Shown piece by piece: positions 30,112 through 40,538 of a stretch of DNA of 64,000 nucleotides. The translations under genes and the position numbers were made by a program. Positions within the stretch are counted from its first letter, which is position 1, and each line of letters opens with the position of its first letter. The notes beneath the pieces are model-generated. The model saw only the letters and a list, made by a program, of their open reading frames with translations, had not been told where the DNA came from and searched no databases. Source of the stretch: Deltaproteobacteria bacterium (GTDB taxonomy: Bacteria > Desulfobacterota > Syntrophia > Syntrophales > JAFGHS01); NCBI GenBank assembly GCA_016928025.1, contig JAFGLN010000015.1, positions 1 to 64,000 of the forward strand, in the 5' to 3' direction.

Positions 30112-30144
30112 AAAAAAAGCCGCGGGTTTGGGGGACCCGCGGCT
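30112..30144 (-). terminator. Attenuator terminator upstream of first ilvB
   Basis: AGCCGCGGGTcccccaaACCCGCGGCTTTTTTT on the minus strand. Confidence 0.9.
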
Positions 30145-30165
30145 CATATTTCCTAAATCAAGGGA

Positions 30166-30258
30166 TCATAGAAACTGAGCGGCAGTCCCCGTCCGTACGA
30201 CTACGAGGATAAGGCTCAGTACTTTTACCAACCCGTCGACCACATATCGGTAACTCAT
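30166..30258 (-). CDS. ilv leader peptide 1 (Val/Leu-rich): MSYRYVVDGLVKVLSLILVVVRTGTAAQFL
   Basis: 31-codon ORF, SD GAGAGGG, 7 Val, 5 Leu and 1 Ile in 30 aa, directly upstream of a strong terminator and ilvB. Confidence 0.8.
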   Translation of the reverse strand: MSYRYVVDGLVKVLSLILVVVRTGTAAQFL

Positions 30259-30343
30259 AAATCCCTCTCTTACACAAAAGATGGTTTTCTTCTATTATAA
30301 AAAAAAATCCCTGTCAAGCAAAAATATCAGATAAAGATCTGAT

Positions 30344-32395
30344 TTAATGCATGCCGAAATCCTGCACGTGCAAAGAATCCTGATCTTCTCCTCCGCCGAT
30401 GATGACCCCGGCATTATCGGTCGTACCTTCCACGAAACATTCAAAAATGGCGTTCTCTGACGACGCCGTCGCCGGATATCCCGTGTCCGGATCGGTCTTA
30501 ATAAAAACAATCCCGTTAGGGATGGGAAAGCTTTCAATCGGCATTTTTTTGAGCGCCTCTTTCATAAAGTATAGCCAGATCGGTGCGGCTGCCCGGCTGC
30601 CGGTTTCCAACTTGCCCAAGGTCTTTTCCTGATCGAATCCTACCCAAACGCCCGCCACCAGGGACGGCGTAAAGCCGATAAACCAGGCGTCTCTCACATC
30701 ATTCGTCGTGCCTGTCTTCCCGGCAACGGGTCTGCCGATGCTCTTTACCCTCCGGCCCGTTCCACTCTCAACGACGTCCCGCATCACATAAGAAGACAGA
30801 AAAGCAATCCTCGGATCAATAACCTGCTCGACCCTGATACGGCTCTCTTCAAACACCTGCCCCGTGCGATCAAGAATTTTCTTGATAAAAAACGGCGTTA
30901 CCTTTCGGCCTTGATTCGCTAAAACGCCGTAGCCCCTCACCATTTCTTCAAGGGTAACACCGGACGTCCCCAGGGCCAGCGAATAATCCCTGGCCAGGGG
31001 CGATGAGATTCCCATATTCGCCGCATAGGCAATGACATAGTTCAAGCCTATCTCTTGAAGAAGTTTAATGGTCACAATGTTTCTTGAATGAACCAGGGCC
31101 GTTCTCATCGTAATGGGACCCATAAATTTTTCATCGAAATTCTTCGGCTTCCAAGTGGCATCATTTTCTTCATCCTCGAAGATGATGGGAGAATCGATGA
31201 ATCGTGTCGCCGGCGTCAGACCTTTGTCAAAGGCGGCGGTGTAAATGAACGGCTTAAACGCGGAACCCGGCTGTCGTCTCGATTGCGTGGCGCGATTAAA
31301 CTCGCTTTTTTTAAAATCCCGGCCGCCGACCATGGCCAGGATCGCCCCCGTCCTGGCATCCATACACAAAAGAGCCCCCTGTACCAGGCCTTTAGGATGA
31401 TTTCCCCTCGTTTCAAGCTCAGCCAGCCCCTGCTTGACGCTTTCAACGGCCGCCTTCTGCATATCCATATCCAAGGTCGTAAAAACTTCCAACCCCTCGC
31501 GATAAAGGACATCGCTGCCGTATTTTCCCAAAATATAACGCCGGATATTTTCAATAAAATAAGGGGCGATCTTCTCTTTGGGCTTAATTGAACAGAGCAT
31601 AATAGGAAAAACCAAGGCCTGGTCCTTATCCTTCGCCTCGATATAACCGTCCTCCAGCATGCGTTCCAAAACATAGGCCTGCCTCTGTTTGGCTTTGTCA
31701 AAATGCTGAAAAGGAGAATAATTGCTGGGTGCTTTCGGCAAACCCGCAAGTAGTGCCGCCTCGGCAAGATGGATGTCTCCGGCGCTTTTACCAAAATATC
31801 CCTGAGATGCCGCTTCGACACCATACGTGCCATGGCCGAGATAAATATGATTCAGGTACAGATTGAGGATCTCTTCTTTGGTTAAATACTTATCAATTTT
31901 GTATGCTAAGATGGCCTCCTTCATTTTTCGCAAATAACTTTTTTCCGGTGACAAATAGAGGGTTTTGGCCACTTGTTGGGTGATCGTACTGCCCCCTTGA
32001 ACAATACGTCCGGCCGCCATATTTTTAAGGAAAGCCCTCATGATACTTAGAAGATCAACACCGCTGTGCTGCATGAATCGAGCATCTTCCGCAGCGATAA
32101 AGGCCTGAATGACGTAGGGCGGCAAGTCGGAAATTTTTATGACTTTCCGGTCTTCCAAATAGAATTCATCGATGAGTTCATTATTATCGGCATAAACACG
32201 GGTGGCGATACTCGGCCGATAATCCTTCAAAACCGCAATGCTCGGCAATTCCCTGAGCATAATATAGTAAAACATCACGCCGCCGGCCAAGACGGCAATC
32301 ATGCAAAAAAGGATTACCGTAACAATCAGCGTTTGTAGAACGCTCATGGACTTCTTTTTGGATCTGCGACGGGATGATCTTTTATAGGCGCTCAT
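30344..32395 (-). CDS. Penicillin-binding protein 1A (transglycosylase/transpeptidase)
   Basis: EDARFMQHSGVDLLSIMRAFLKN GT51 motif; RQPGSAFKPFIY, VAGKTGTTND transpeptidase motifs. Confidence 0.95.
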   Translation of the reverse strand: MSAYKRSSRRRSKKKSMSVLQTLIVTVILFCMIAVLAGGVMFYYIMLRELPSIAVLKDYRPSIATRVYADNNELIDEFYLEDRKVIKISDLPPYVIQAFIAAEDARFMQHSGVDLLSIMRAFLKNMAAGRIVQGGSTITQQVAKTLYLSPEKSYLRKMKEAILAYKIDKYLTKEEILNLYLNHIYLGHGTYGVEAASQGYFGKSAGDIHLAEAALLAGLPKAPSNYSPFQHFDKAKQRQAYVLERMLEDGYIEAKDKDQALVFPIMLCSIKPKEKIAPYFIENIRRYILGKYGSDVLYREGLEVFTTLDMDMQKAAVESVKQGLAELETRGNHPKGLVQGALLCMDARTGAILAMVGGRDFKKSEFNRATQSRRQPGSAFKPFIYTAAFDKGLTPATRFIDSPIIFEDEENDATWKPKNFDEKFMGPITMRTALVHSRNIVTIKLLQEIGLNYVIAYAANMGISSPLARDYSLALGTSGVTLEEMVRGYGVLANQGRKVTPFFIKKILDRTGQVFEESRIRVEQVIDPRIAFLSSYVMRDVVESGTGRRVKSIGRPVAGKTGTTNDVRDAWFIGFTPSLVAGVWVGFDQEKTLGKLETGSRAAAPIWLYFMKEALKKMPIESFPIPNGIVFIKTDPDTGYPATASSENAIFECFVEGTTDNAGVIIGGGEDQDSLHVQDFGMH

Positions 32396-32422
32396 GATTG
32401 CTCGCTTTACCCACTTTCCTTT

Positions 32423-33166
32423 TTAACTTTCTCGATTTCCTTTTTTCCCAGCCAATTTTGCCACAAAGATGCTCAATTCATAAAGCAGCAAAAGCGGAAC
32501 GGCCATCAGGAGTTGGCTGACGGCATCCGGCGACGGTGTCAGAACGGCGGCCGCAATAAATATTAGTAAGATAGCGTATTTTCGTTTCTTTTTCAATATC
32601 CCGGCACTGACCAGACCGATTTTCGTCGCAAAAAAAATAAAGACGGGGAGTTCAAAAGACAATCCGAAAGCCAAAAGAAACTTAAGCGCCAAAGACAAAT
32701 ATTCCCGGAATGATATCATGGGCTTGAGCGAATCGGTCGTAAACGCCACAAAAAACCGGAATGCCGGCGGCAGCGCAATAAAATAGCCAAAAAGGATCCC
32801 ACCGGTAAAAAGGATGGTTGAGATGATAACAAACGGCGCAACATACTTTTTCTCCGATTTGTACAGGCCTGGCGAGACGAACTTCCATACCTGATAAAGC
32901 AGAAAGGGACTGGTAAGCACAATGGAGGCAAAGAAGGCAATCAGCATATAGATAAAAAAAGCCTCCGTAAGGCCCGTAAAGATCATGAAGCTCTTTTCCG
33001 GAAGCACGTCAAAGAGCGGCTTGGTAATAATTATGAAAAGTTGATCTTTCAACAGATAACAGGCCGCAAACCCCAAACCGATAGCGATAAGCATGTTTAT
33101 CAGTCTTTTTCTCAACTCTTCGAGGTGAGAGGTCACAGGCATCTTTTCATCCAGAGTCTCATTCAT
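32423..33166 (-). CDS. tatC: Sec-independent protein translocase TatC
   Basis: MPVTSHLEELRKRLI; six hydrophobic segments; LTPSPDAVSQLLMAVPLLLLYE. Confidence 0.95.
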   Translation of the reverse strand: MNETLDEKMPVTSHLEELRKRLINMLIAIGLGFAACYLLKDQLFIIITKPLFDVLPEKSFMIFTGLTEAFFIYMLIAFFASIVLTSPFLLYQVWKFVSPGLYKSEKKYVAPFVIISTILFTGGILFGYFIALPPAFRFFVAFTTDSLKPMISFREYLSLALKFLLAFGLSFELPVFIFFATKIGLVSAGILKKKRKYAILLIFIAAAVLTPSPDAVSQLLMAVPLLLLYELSIFVAKLAGKKGNRES

Positions 33167-33222
33167 AAGTCAGATCGTATCGGCTCCTCATTTGCTGATA
33201 TATGGGATAGCACACACCCGGA

Positions 33223-33546
33223 TCATTGTTGGGTTTTCGCATCGGTATCTTGAGTTAAAGGTTCTTTTCCTTCTTCTGGGACAGATGAAGAGGTTGGTTG
33301 ATTATCTTCAGGTTTTTCATTTTTTTTACCGTATAGAAGAGAATTTTTCATATCATTCAAATCGGATTTCAAATCATCGGTATCGAGACTATCCTTTAAA
33401 GTTTCCGTTACATCATCAGCGGCTTTCCGGAATTCGGCAAGTCCTTTCGCCAAAGATTTGGCAAGGTCAGGCAGCTTCTTCGGGCCCACGACCAGCAGGG
33501 CCACTATAATGATCACAACAACTTCCGGTACACCGATGTTAAACAT
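33223..33546 (-). CDS. Twin-arginine translocase TatA/TatB family protein
   Basis: MFNIGVPEVVVIIIVALLVVGPKKLPDLAKSLAKGLAEFRKA. Confidence 0.92.
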   Translation of the reverse strand: MFNIGVPEVVVIIIVALLVVGPKKLPDLAKSLAKGLAEFRKAADDVTETLKDSLDTDDLKSDLNDMKNSLLYGKKNEKPEDNQPTSSSVPEEGKEPLTQDTDAKTQQ

Positions 33547-33781
33547 AATATCAGGGCCTGTTCTCTATTATTGATGATGTGAATCTATATGCAGTATTCA
33601 TGCTTTGTCAACATTTAATACAACCGTTAAAAAATTGAAAATAGTGGCGAATTGTCCGTCAACACGCCCATCAGCCATTCACAGCGTTATTTTTGAAATA
33701 TTTTGCCATGTCATGGTTTTTATGATAGACATTTTGCCGTTTTATGAAGTTACTTCATTGCCTTTTAAAGAAAGGAAATTT

Positions 33782-34840
33782 GTGACCAAAAAGACAGGCA
33801 TCGTCAAGGATATCAGGTATTTAAAGCACGGCACCGCCTTTATGGAACCGGAAACGTCAAAGAGGCTTCTATCCATATACACCATGCTTGAATCTTCCGG
33901 AATGAAAGACAAACTGATTGATATTGAACCTCGATATGCCGAGATCAGCGAACTTGCCCTGTTTCACGAGACTGCTTACATCGACATGGTGGCCGGGACG
34001 GCGGGGAAAAAATATTGTTCCCTTGATCCCGATACGGGAACGACGGAAGACTCATACGATGTGGCACGCTTGGCCGTCGGGGGCGTATGTAACGCTGTTG
34101 ACCGCGTCCTGACCGGTGATTGTGACAACGCCTTTGCCCTGGTCAGGCCACCGGGTCACCATGCCGAACCCGGCCGGGCAGCAGGCTTCTGCATATTCAA
34201 CAACATCGTGATCGGTGCCCTTTATGCCTTGACCAGGCGTGATGTTCATAAAATTCTGATCGTCGACTGGGATCTACACCACGGCAATGGAACGCAGAAC
34301 GCGTTTTACTCAGACAACCGGGTGCTATACTTTTCGATCCATGAATATCCGTCATATCCGGGCACCGGGGCCGCGGAAGAAATCGGCCGAGATGGAGGAG
34401 AAGGATATAATATCAATATCCCCTTAGCACCGGGTGCGGGAGATGCCGACTATTTGGCCATAACCGGAACGGTGCTTGAGCCCGTAGCTAATGAATTCAA
34501 GCCGGATTTGATCATGGTATCAGCAGGATTTGACATCTACCACCGGGATCCTCTGGGAGGGATGAAGGTAACGGAAAAAGGGTTTGCCGCCTTAACCCGA
34601 GTCATCATGAACATCGCCGACCGGTGCTGCAGGGGAAAACTGGTGGCCACCCTCGAAGGGGGCTACCACATTGGCGGATTAACGGGATCGGTTAAGGCCG
34701 TCCTGCACGAACTGCTCAACGAGACCCCTCTGTCCGAAGCCGAATTGGACGACATGGAACGTGACGGGCTACACCGGCAGGATTCCGTTATCAAAAGGGT
34801 CAGGGAAAACATCGAACCGTTTTGGCCGGTATTTAAATAA
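33782..34840 (+). CDS. Histone deacetylase-family (acetoin utilisation/acetylpolyamine aminohydrolase-like) protein
   Basis: RPPGHHAEPGRAAGFCIFNN, ILIVDWDLHHGNGTQ, SAGFDIYHRDPLG; GTG at 33782 with AAAGGAAA SD is the likely start. Confidence 0.9.
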   Translation: MTKKTGIVKDIRYLKHGTAFMEPETSKRLLSIYTMLESSGMKDKLIDIEPRYAEISELALFHETAYIDMVAGTAGKKYCSLDPDTGTTEDSYDVARLAVGGVCNAVDRVLTGDCDNAFALVRPPGHHAEPGRAAGFCIFNNIVIGALYALTRRDVHKILIVDWDLHHGNGTQNAFYSDNRVLYFSIHEYPSYPGTGAAEEIGRDGGEGYNINIPLAPGAGDADYLAITGTVLEPVANEFKPDLIMVSAGFDIYHRDPLGGMKVTEKGFAALTRVIMNIADRCCRGKLVATLEGGYHIGGLTGSVKAVLHELLNETPLSEAELDDMERDGLHRQDSVIKRVRENIEPFWPVFK

Positions 34841-34860
34841 TTTTTGTGGAGAAATCCCCA

Positions 34861-35148
34861 ATGAAAATTACAAAAAAAGAAGTGGAATATGTCGCGCATT
34901 TAGCGCGACTGGAATTTGCAGAGGAAGAAAAGGAAAAATTCACCTCCCAACTCAACGACATCCTGATGTATATGGAAATGTTGAACCAGATTGATACGGC
35001 GGGCGTTGAGCCTATGAGCCATGCCATCGCCCAGAAGAACGCTTTCCGGGAAGACAGCATCGGCGAATCGTTGGATAATGAAGCCGCCCTCGCCAATGCC
35101 CCCGATCCGCGAGGGGATTTTTTCCGGGTACCGAAAGTGATTGAGTAA
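34861..35148 (+). CDS. gatC: Asp/Glu-tRNA amidotransferase subunit C
   Basis: [46 protein letters not shown]. Confidence 0.95.
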   Translation: MKITKKEVEYVAHLARLEFAEEEKEKFTSQLNDILMYMEMLNQIDTAGVEPMSHAIAQKNAFREDSIGESLDNEAALANAPDPRGDFFRVPKVIE

Positions 35149-35152
35149 AACC

Positions 35153-36610
35153 ATGGAACTGAACCAACTGACCATTCATGAATTGCAAAATAGATTGCGG
35201 GCCGGAGAAGCAACCGCCCTGGAGATTGTCCAGGCTCTTTTCAAAAGGATCGAGACGGTTGAATCCCGCCTAAAGGCTTATATCAGCCTCATGAAAGAAG
35301 ACGCTTTTGAAGGCGCAATCCGGGCGGATGAAGCCATCAAAAAAGGCGACATCAACCCTCTGACCGGCATCCCCATCGCCCTCAAGGACATATACTGCAC
35401 CAAAGGAGTCCGCACGACGTGCGGATCGCGGATATTGCACAATTATATCCCGCCATACAATGCCACCGTCGTGGAAAAATTGCAGCAGGCGGGAGCGATC
35501 TTTACGGGAAAAACCAATATGGATGAGTTCGCCATGGGGTCCTCCACGGAGACGTCGTTTTTCGGCGCAACCAGAAATCCTTGGGACCCGGAAAGAATCC
35601 CCGGCGGTTCCAGCGGCGGTTCCGCCGTGGCCGTCGCCGCCGACGAATGTATTGCCGCCCTCGGCTCCGATACCGGGGGGTCCATCCGGCAGCCCGCCGC
35701 CCTCTGCGGTGTTGTAGGCATGAAGCCGACCTATGGCCGGGTTTCCCGTTTCGGCTTGATCGCTTTTGCCTCGTCCCTTGATCAGATCGGGCCCTTTACC
35801 AAGGACGTCGAAGACTGTGCCATCATCATGAATTGTATCGCCGGCTACGACCCGAAGGAATCCACGTCCGTTCCCGCCGATGTGCCGGATTACCGGGATT
35901 TTTTATCTCGGGATATCAAAGGCTGGACGATCGGGGTTCCCAAAGAGTATTTCATCGAGGGCATCGATCCCGAAGTGGAACAGGCGGTGAGACAGGCGAT
36001 TAAGGTCGTCGAGGGGCTGGGAGCCAAAACCAGGGATGTTTCCCTTCCCCGAACGAAATACTGTCTGGCCGTCTACTATATCGTCGCCCCGGCGGAGGCC
36101 AGCTCCAATCTGGCCCGTTATGACGGAATAAAATACGGTTACCGGACTCCGGACAGCCTGGATCTTCTGGACATGTACAAGAAAAGCCGTTCCGACGGAT
36201 TCGGCGCCGAGGTCAAAAGGCGCATCATGCTCGGGACTTACGCCCTGTCATCCGGCTACTATGACGCCTATTACAAAAAGGCCTCCCAGGTCAGGGCTCT
36301 GATTAAGCAGGATTTCGATGAGGTCTTCAGAACCTGCGACATTATCCTGACGCCGACCACACCGACCCCAGCTTTCAAACTGGGCGAAAAAACCGACGAC
36401 CCCTTGCAGATGTATCTCTCCGATATATTAACCATCTCGGCGAATCTGGCCGGCATCCCCGGTATTTCCGTTCCCTGCGGCTTTTCCGGAAGCGGGCTCC
36501 CCATCGGGCTGCAGTTTCTCGCTAGTCACTTCGAGGAGGGAAAATTGATGCAGATCGCATCGGCCTACGAAAAGAACGCCAATCTGGAAAAAAGGAGACC
36601 CCATCTCTAA
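35153..36610 (+). CDS. gatA: Asp/Glu-tRNA amidotransferase subunit A
   Basis: Amidase signature [36 protein letters not shown] at 35153. Confidence 0.96.
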   Translation: MELNQLTIHELQNRLRAGEATALEIVQALFKRIETVESRLKAYISLMKEDAFEGAIRADEAIKKGDINPLTGIPIALKDIYCTKGVRTTCGSRILHNYIPPYNATVVEKLQQAGAIFTGKTNMDEFAMGSSTETSFFGATRNPWDPERIPGGSSGGSAVAVAADECIAALGSDTGGSIRQPAALCGVVGMKPTYGRVSRFGLIAFASSLDQIGPFTKDVEDCAIIMNCIAGYDPKESTSVPADVPDYRDFLSRDIKGWTIGVPKEYFIEGIDPEVEQAVRQAIKVVEGLGAKTRDVSLPRTKYCLAVYYIVAPAEASSNLARYDGIKYGYRTPDSLDLLDMYKKSRSDGFGAEVKRRIMLGTYALSSGYYDAYYKKASQVRALIKQDFDEVFRTCDIILTPTTPTPAFKLGEKTDDPLQMYLSDILTISANLAGIPGISVPCGFSGSGLPIGLQFLASHFEEGKLMQIASAYEKNANLEKRRPHL

Positions 36611-38043
36611 TGAAATACGAAGCGGTTATCGGGCTGGAAGTCCATGCCCAGTTATTGACGGATACAAAAATATTCTGTAATTGCTCGACGAAATTCGGTG
36701 CGGCACCCAACAGCCACACCTGTCCCATCTGTTTGGGCATGCCCGGTGTTCTGCCGGTCCTGAATAAAAAAGTCGTCGAATACGCGATCAAGATGGGTCT
36801 GGCCACCCATTGCCGTATTAACGCGCAGTGCAGCTTCGCGCGGAAAAATTATTTCTATCCCGATCTGCCCAAGGGCTACCAGATTTCCCAGTACGCCGAA
36901 CCCCTGGCGGAGTTCGGCCATGTGGACATCGAAATCAACGGGGAGAAAAAGGCCATCGGGATCACCCGAATCCATATGGAAGAAGACGCGGGCAAACTAC
37001 TCCATGATGAACATAACCCGGTAAGCTATGTGGATTTGAACCGCACCGGCGTTCCCCTGATCGAAATCGTCAGTGAACCGGACATGCGAAGCGCCGAGGA
37101 GGCGGCCGCCTACCTGAAAAGACTTCACGAAATTCTGGTGTATCTAGAAATCTGCGATGGTAATATGGAAGAGGGCAGCTTTCGCTGTGACGCGAATATA
37201 TCTCTCAGGCCCTGGGGTGAAACGGCTTTCGGAATCCGGACAGAGTTAAAAAACATGAATTCCTTCCGCAATGTGCAGCGGGCGCTGGAATATGAAATCA
37301 AGCGACAGCAGTACATCCTCGACGATGGCGGCGAGGTGGTTCAGGAAACAAGGCTATGGGAAGACGGTCAGGGGGTCACCCATTCCATGCGGAGCAAAGA
37401 AGAAGCCCATGACTATCGCTATTTCCCCGATCCGGATCTGGTTCCTATCGATATCGGCAGGGACTGGGTTGACGAGGTTGAAAAGAACCTGCCCGAACTG
37501 CCTCTGGCGAAAAGGGAGCGGTTCATGGGCGAGTATCAAATTTCCGCTTATGACGCGGGCGTATTGACGGTAAGCCGGGCGTTGGCCGACTATTTTGAAG
37601 AAGTCGCCAAGCGCTCCGGCAAGCCGAAGATAGCGGCCAACTGGGTAATGGGCGACATTCTCAAGTTCCTCAACGAGGAGAAAAAGGATATCAAAGATTG
37701 CCCCATTACCCCTTCCGCCCTGGCCGATCTTATCGGATTGATCGATAAGGGCACGATAAGCGGCAAGATGGCCAAGGATGTCGTCGAACAGATGTATCAG
37801 ACCGGCAAAGCCCCCACGGCCATTATTGAAGAAAAGGGCATGGTCCAGATAACCGACGAAAGTACCCTGTCTAAAATCATTTCCGAAGTCATCGAAGCCA
37901 ATCCGGAGCAGGTTGCGCAGTATCGGAGCGGGAAGGAAAAGGTCTTCGGTTTCTTTGTCGGCCAGATCATGAAGGCCACCCAGGGGAAAGCCAATCCCAA
38001 AATCATCAACGATCTGCTGAAAAAGATGCTGACGAAATCATGA
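36610..38043 (+). CDS. gatB: Asp/Glu-tRNA amidotransferase subunit B
   Basis: [42 protein letters not shown]-terminal YqeY-like tail. Confidence 0.97.
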   Translation: MKYEAVIGLEVHAQLLTDTKIFCNCSTKFGAAPNSHTCPICLGMPGVLPVLNKKVVEYAIKMGLATHCRINAQCSFARKNYFYPDLPKGYQISQYAEPLAEFGHVDIEINGEKKAIGITRIHMEEDAGKLLHDEHNPVSYVDLNRTGVPLIEIVSEPDMRSAEEAAAYLKRLHEILVYLEICDGNMEEGSFRCDANISLRPWGETAFGIRTELKNMNSFRNVQRALEYEIKRQQYILDDGGEVVQETRLWEDGQGVTHSMRSKEEAHDYRYFPDPDLVPIDIGRDWVDEVEKNLPELPLAKRERFMGEYQISAYDAGVLTVSRALADYFEEVAKRSGKPKIAANWVMGDILKFLNEEKKDIKDCPITPSALADLIGLIDKGTISGKMAKDVVEQMYQTGKAPTAIIEEKGMVQITDESTLSKIISEVIEANPEQVAQYRSGKEKVFGFFVGQIMKATQGKANPKIINDLLKKMLTKS

Positions 38044-39149
38044 GCGACATCCGAACAATATACTGGAAAGACCGGACGGTTGTCATGATCGACCAGAAGG
38101 TCCTGCCGGCGGAAGAGCGCTATATCACTTGCCGCCACCATGAAGACGTCATTGAGGCCATCAAGGACATGACGATCCGCGGCGCTCCGGCCATCGGCAT
38201 TGCCGCCGCCATGGGTATCGCTCTCGGGACCTTCCATTTGAAAGCCGACAATGACGAAACCTTTCATCAGGCTTTCCATCTTATCTGCGATGAATTTTCC
38301 CAGACCCGTCCGACAGCACGGAATCTTTTCTGGGCCATCGAGCGGATGAGGAAACGGTTCATCACCGCCATGGCGGACCGGCCGGCTTTGGAAAAAAGTC
38401 GAACGGCGGAGCAAGCATTGGATGATGTTTATGCGCCTGTAAAGCAGGCCCTCATCGAAGAGTCGATCCGGATCGGGAAAGAGGATGTTGCGGCCAATCG
38501 CCGAATCGGCCTTAACGGCCGGGCTTTCATCAAAAACAACAACGGCATCTTAACCCATTGCAATGCCGGAGCCTTGGCCACGGCCGGTTACGGGACAGCC
38601 CTCGGCGTCATCCGGGCCGCCCATGAGGAAGGAAAAGCCATCCATGTTTTTGTGGACGAAACAAGACCGGTCCTCCAGGGCGCCAGGCTGACCGCTTGGG
38701 AACTGGTGAAGGACGGCATCCCGTCAACCCTGATTACCGATAATACGGCCGGCTTTCTCATGCAGCAGGGGAAAATCGATCTGGTCATCGTCGGAGCGGA
38801 CCGGATCGCCGCCAACGGTGATGCCGCAAACAAAATCGGCACTTATTCCCTCGCCGTCCTGGCCAAGGCCCACGGCATCCCCTTTTATGTTGCCGCCCCC
38901 CTGTCCACAGTCGATTTGCATATCCGAACAGGAACCGATATCCCCATCGAGGAACGGGCCGCACAGGAAATCACAAACATTCAGGGTCATCGTATCGCCC
39001 CGGAAGAGATTGACGTCTATAACCCCGCCTTCGACGTGACACCCGGCCGTTACATTACGGCCATCATCACGGAAGCGGACGTGGCTCTGCCACCATTCTC
39101 GGAAAATATCGCCAAGCTCTTCCCGCATCAATCTTTCCAGACCTCATAG
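38040..39149 (+). CDS. mtnA: S-methyl-5-thioribose-1-phosphate isomerase
   Basis: [61 protein letters not shown] overlap with gatB. Confidence 0.95.
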   Translation: MSDIRTIYWKDRTVVMIDQKVLPAEERYITCRHHEDVIEAIKDMTIRGAPAIGIAAAMGIALGTFHLKADNDETFHQAFHLICDEFSQTRPTARNLFWAIERMRKRFITAMADRPALEKSRTAEQALDDVYAPVKQALIEESIRIGKEDVAANRRIGLNGRAFIKNNNGILTHCNAGALATAGYGTALGVIRAAHEEGKAIHVFVDETRPVLQGARLTAWELVKDGIPSTLITDNTAGFLMQQGKIDLVIVGADRIAANGDAANKIGTYSLAVLAKAHGIPFYVAAPLSTVDLHIRTGTDIPIEERAAQEITNIQGHRIAPEEIDVYNPAFDVTPGRYITAIITEADVALPPFSENIAKLFPHQSFQTS

Positions 39150-39472
39150 AACGCGACGAGAATAAAATATATCTGAAAACCGTTACTGCACAGGCGGGAT
39201 TCCATTCTTCTTTGTGATTTAGAGTCCCTGCTTTTTACCGGAACGAACAGACAAGTGCTTAATTTTTCATTGACATGCAGGATCGGCTTCCATATAGTTC
39301 CGCAGGTTGTCACGCAATTTTTCTATGGTTATTGATTTGCAAAGCGGGGCATTTGTCGAGTACCCTGCTTTTTGATTGATGAATCCGGTCTCCTGCATCC
39401 CGTAATACGGCAGGCCAATTCAGGTGATCTTGCGGGCAGGCCCAATGGTAAAAAACAATCAGGTGTTATGAC

Positions 39473-40510
39473 ATGAAGGCCATGGTTCTCAACAAACTGG
39501 GTAGTCTCGAGTACAACAAAGACCCACTCGAATTAACAGAGCTTCCGGAACCGGTCCCCGGGCAGAAAAAATTACTTGTCAAGGTCTTTGCCTGCGGTGT
39601 TTGCCATACGGAGTTGGACGAGATTGAGGGAAGAACGCCGCCGCCAAAATTGCCTGTGGTTTTAGGTCACCAGGTCGTCGGCAGGGTTGAAAAAGTGGGA
39701 GAGGGTGTGTCCAAATTCCGAATCGGTGACAGGGTGGGAATCGGCTGGATCTATTCGACCTGTGGCCATTGCCATTTCTGTTTATCCGGCCGGGAAAACC
39801 TCTGCAAACAATTCCTGGCGACAGGCCGGGATTCAGATGGCGGTTATGCAGAATACATGAAAGTTCCGGAAACCTTTGCCTACCCGATACCCGATTACCT
39901 GACCGACGCCGAGGCGGCGCCTCTGTTATGCGCCGGTGCCATCGGCTATCGGTCCCTGAGACTCTCAAACATCAGCGACGGTCAAAATCTTGGCTTGACC
40001 GGTTTCGGCGCATCAGCGCATTTGGTCCTCAAAACCACGCGATTCAAATATCCTGCTGCGAAAATTTTTGTTTTCGCCCGCAGTGAAAAAGAAAGGCAGT
40101 TTGCCATGGAGTTGGGCGCCGCCTGGGCCGGCGCGACGGAGGATTACGCCCCGGAAAAACTGGACGCGATCATCGATACGACACCGGCCTGGAGACCTGT
40201 TGTTCATGCGTTGAAGAATCTGAAAAGCGGCGGGCGACTGGCGATCAATGCGATTCGAAAAGAAGAAACGGACAAAGAGGACCTTTTACAAATAGATTAT
40301 CCGGAACATCTTTGGATGGAAAAAGAAATAAAAAGTGTTGCCAATGTTACGGGGATTGATATAAGTGAGTTCCTGCATCTCGCAGCGCAAATGAAAGTCA
40401 GACCGGACATCCAGGAGTTCCCCTTGGAAGATGCCAACAAGGCCCTTATGGAACTTAAAAAAGGAAAGATCCGCGGCGCCAAGGTTTTGAGAATCAGTGA
40501 CGAAAGATAA
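39473..40510 (+). CDS. Zinc-dependent alcohol dehydrogenase family protein
   Basis: ACGVCHTELDEIEG, LGHQVVGRVEKVGEGVSKFRIGDRVG, CGHCHFCLSGRENLC. Confidence 0.9.
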   Translation: MKAMVLNKLGSLEYNKDPLELTELPEPVPGQKKLLVKVFACGVCHTELDEIEGRTPPPKLPVVLGHQVVGRVEKVGEGVSKFRIGDRVGIGWIYSTCGHCHFCLSGRENLCKQFLATGRDSDGGYAEYMKVPETFAYPIPDYLTDAEAAPLLCAGAIGYRSLRLSNISDGQNLGLTGFGASAHLVLKTTRFKYPAAKIFVFARSEKERQFAMELGAAWAGATEDYAPEKLDAIIDTTPAWRPVVHALKNLKSGGRLAINAIRKEETDKEDLLQIDYPEHLWMEKEIKSVANVTGIDISEFLHLAAQMKVRPDIQEFPLEDANKALMELKKGKIRGAKVLRISDER

Positions 40511-40538
40511 ATAAATACAGGAGAGAGGAATCGTTCAC

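Noticed and set aside
30294-30317. TTGACA and TATAAT hexamers upstream of ilv leader peptide 1 as a promoter
   Set aside because: Perfect hexamers but only 12 nt apart, too short for a standard sigma70 spacer.
39313-39472. Minus-strand frame with an in-frame TGA (FTIGPARKIT*IGLPYYGMQETGFINQKAGYST...) as a possible second selenoprotein
   Set aside because: No recognised family, no good start codon, and the hairpin after the TGA (CCGT-ATT-ACGG) lacks SECIS loop features.
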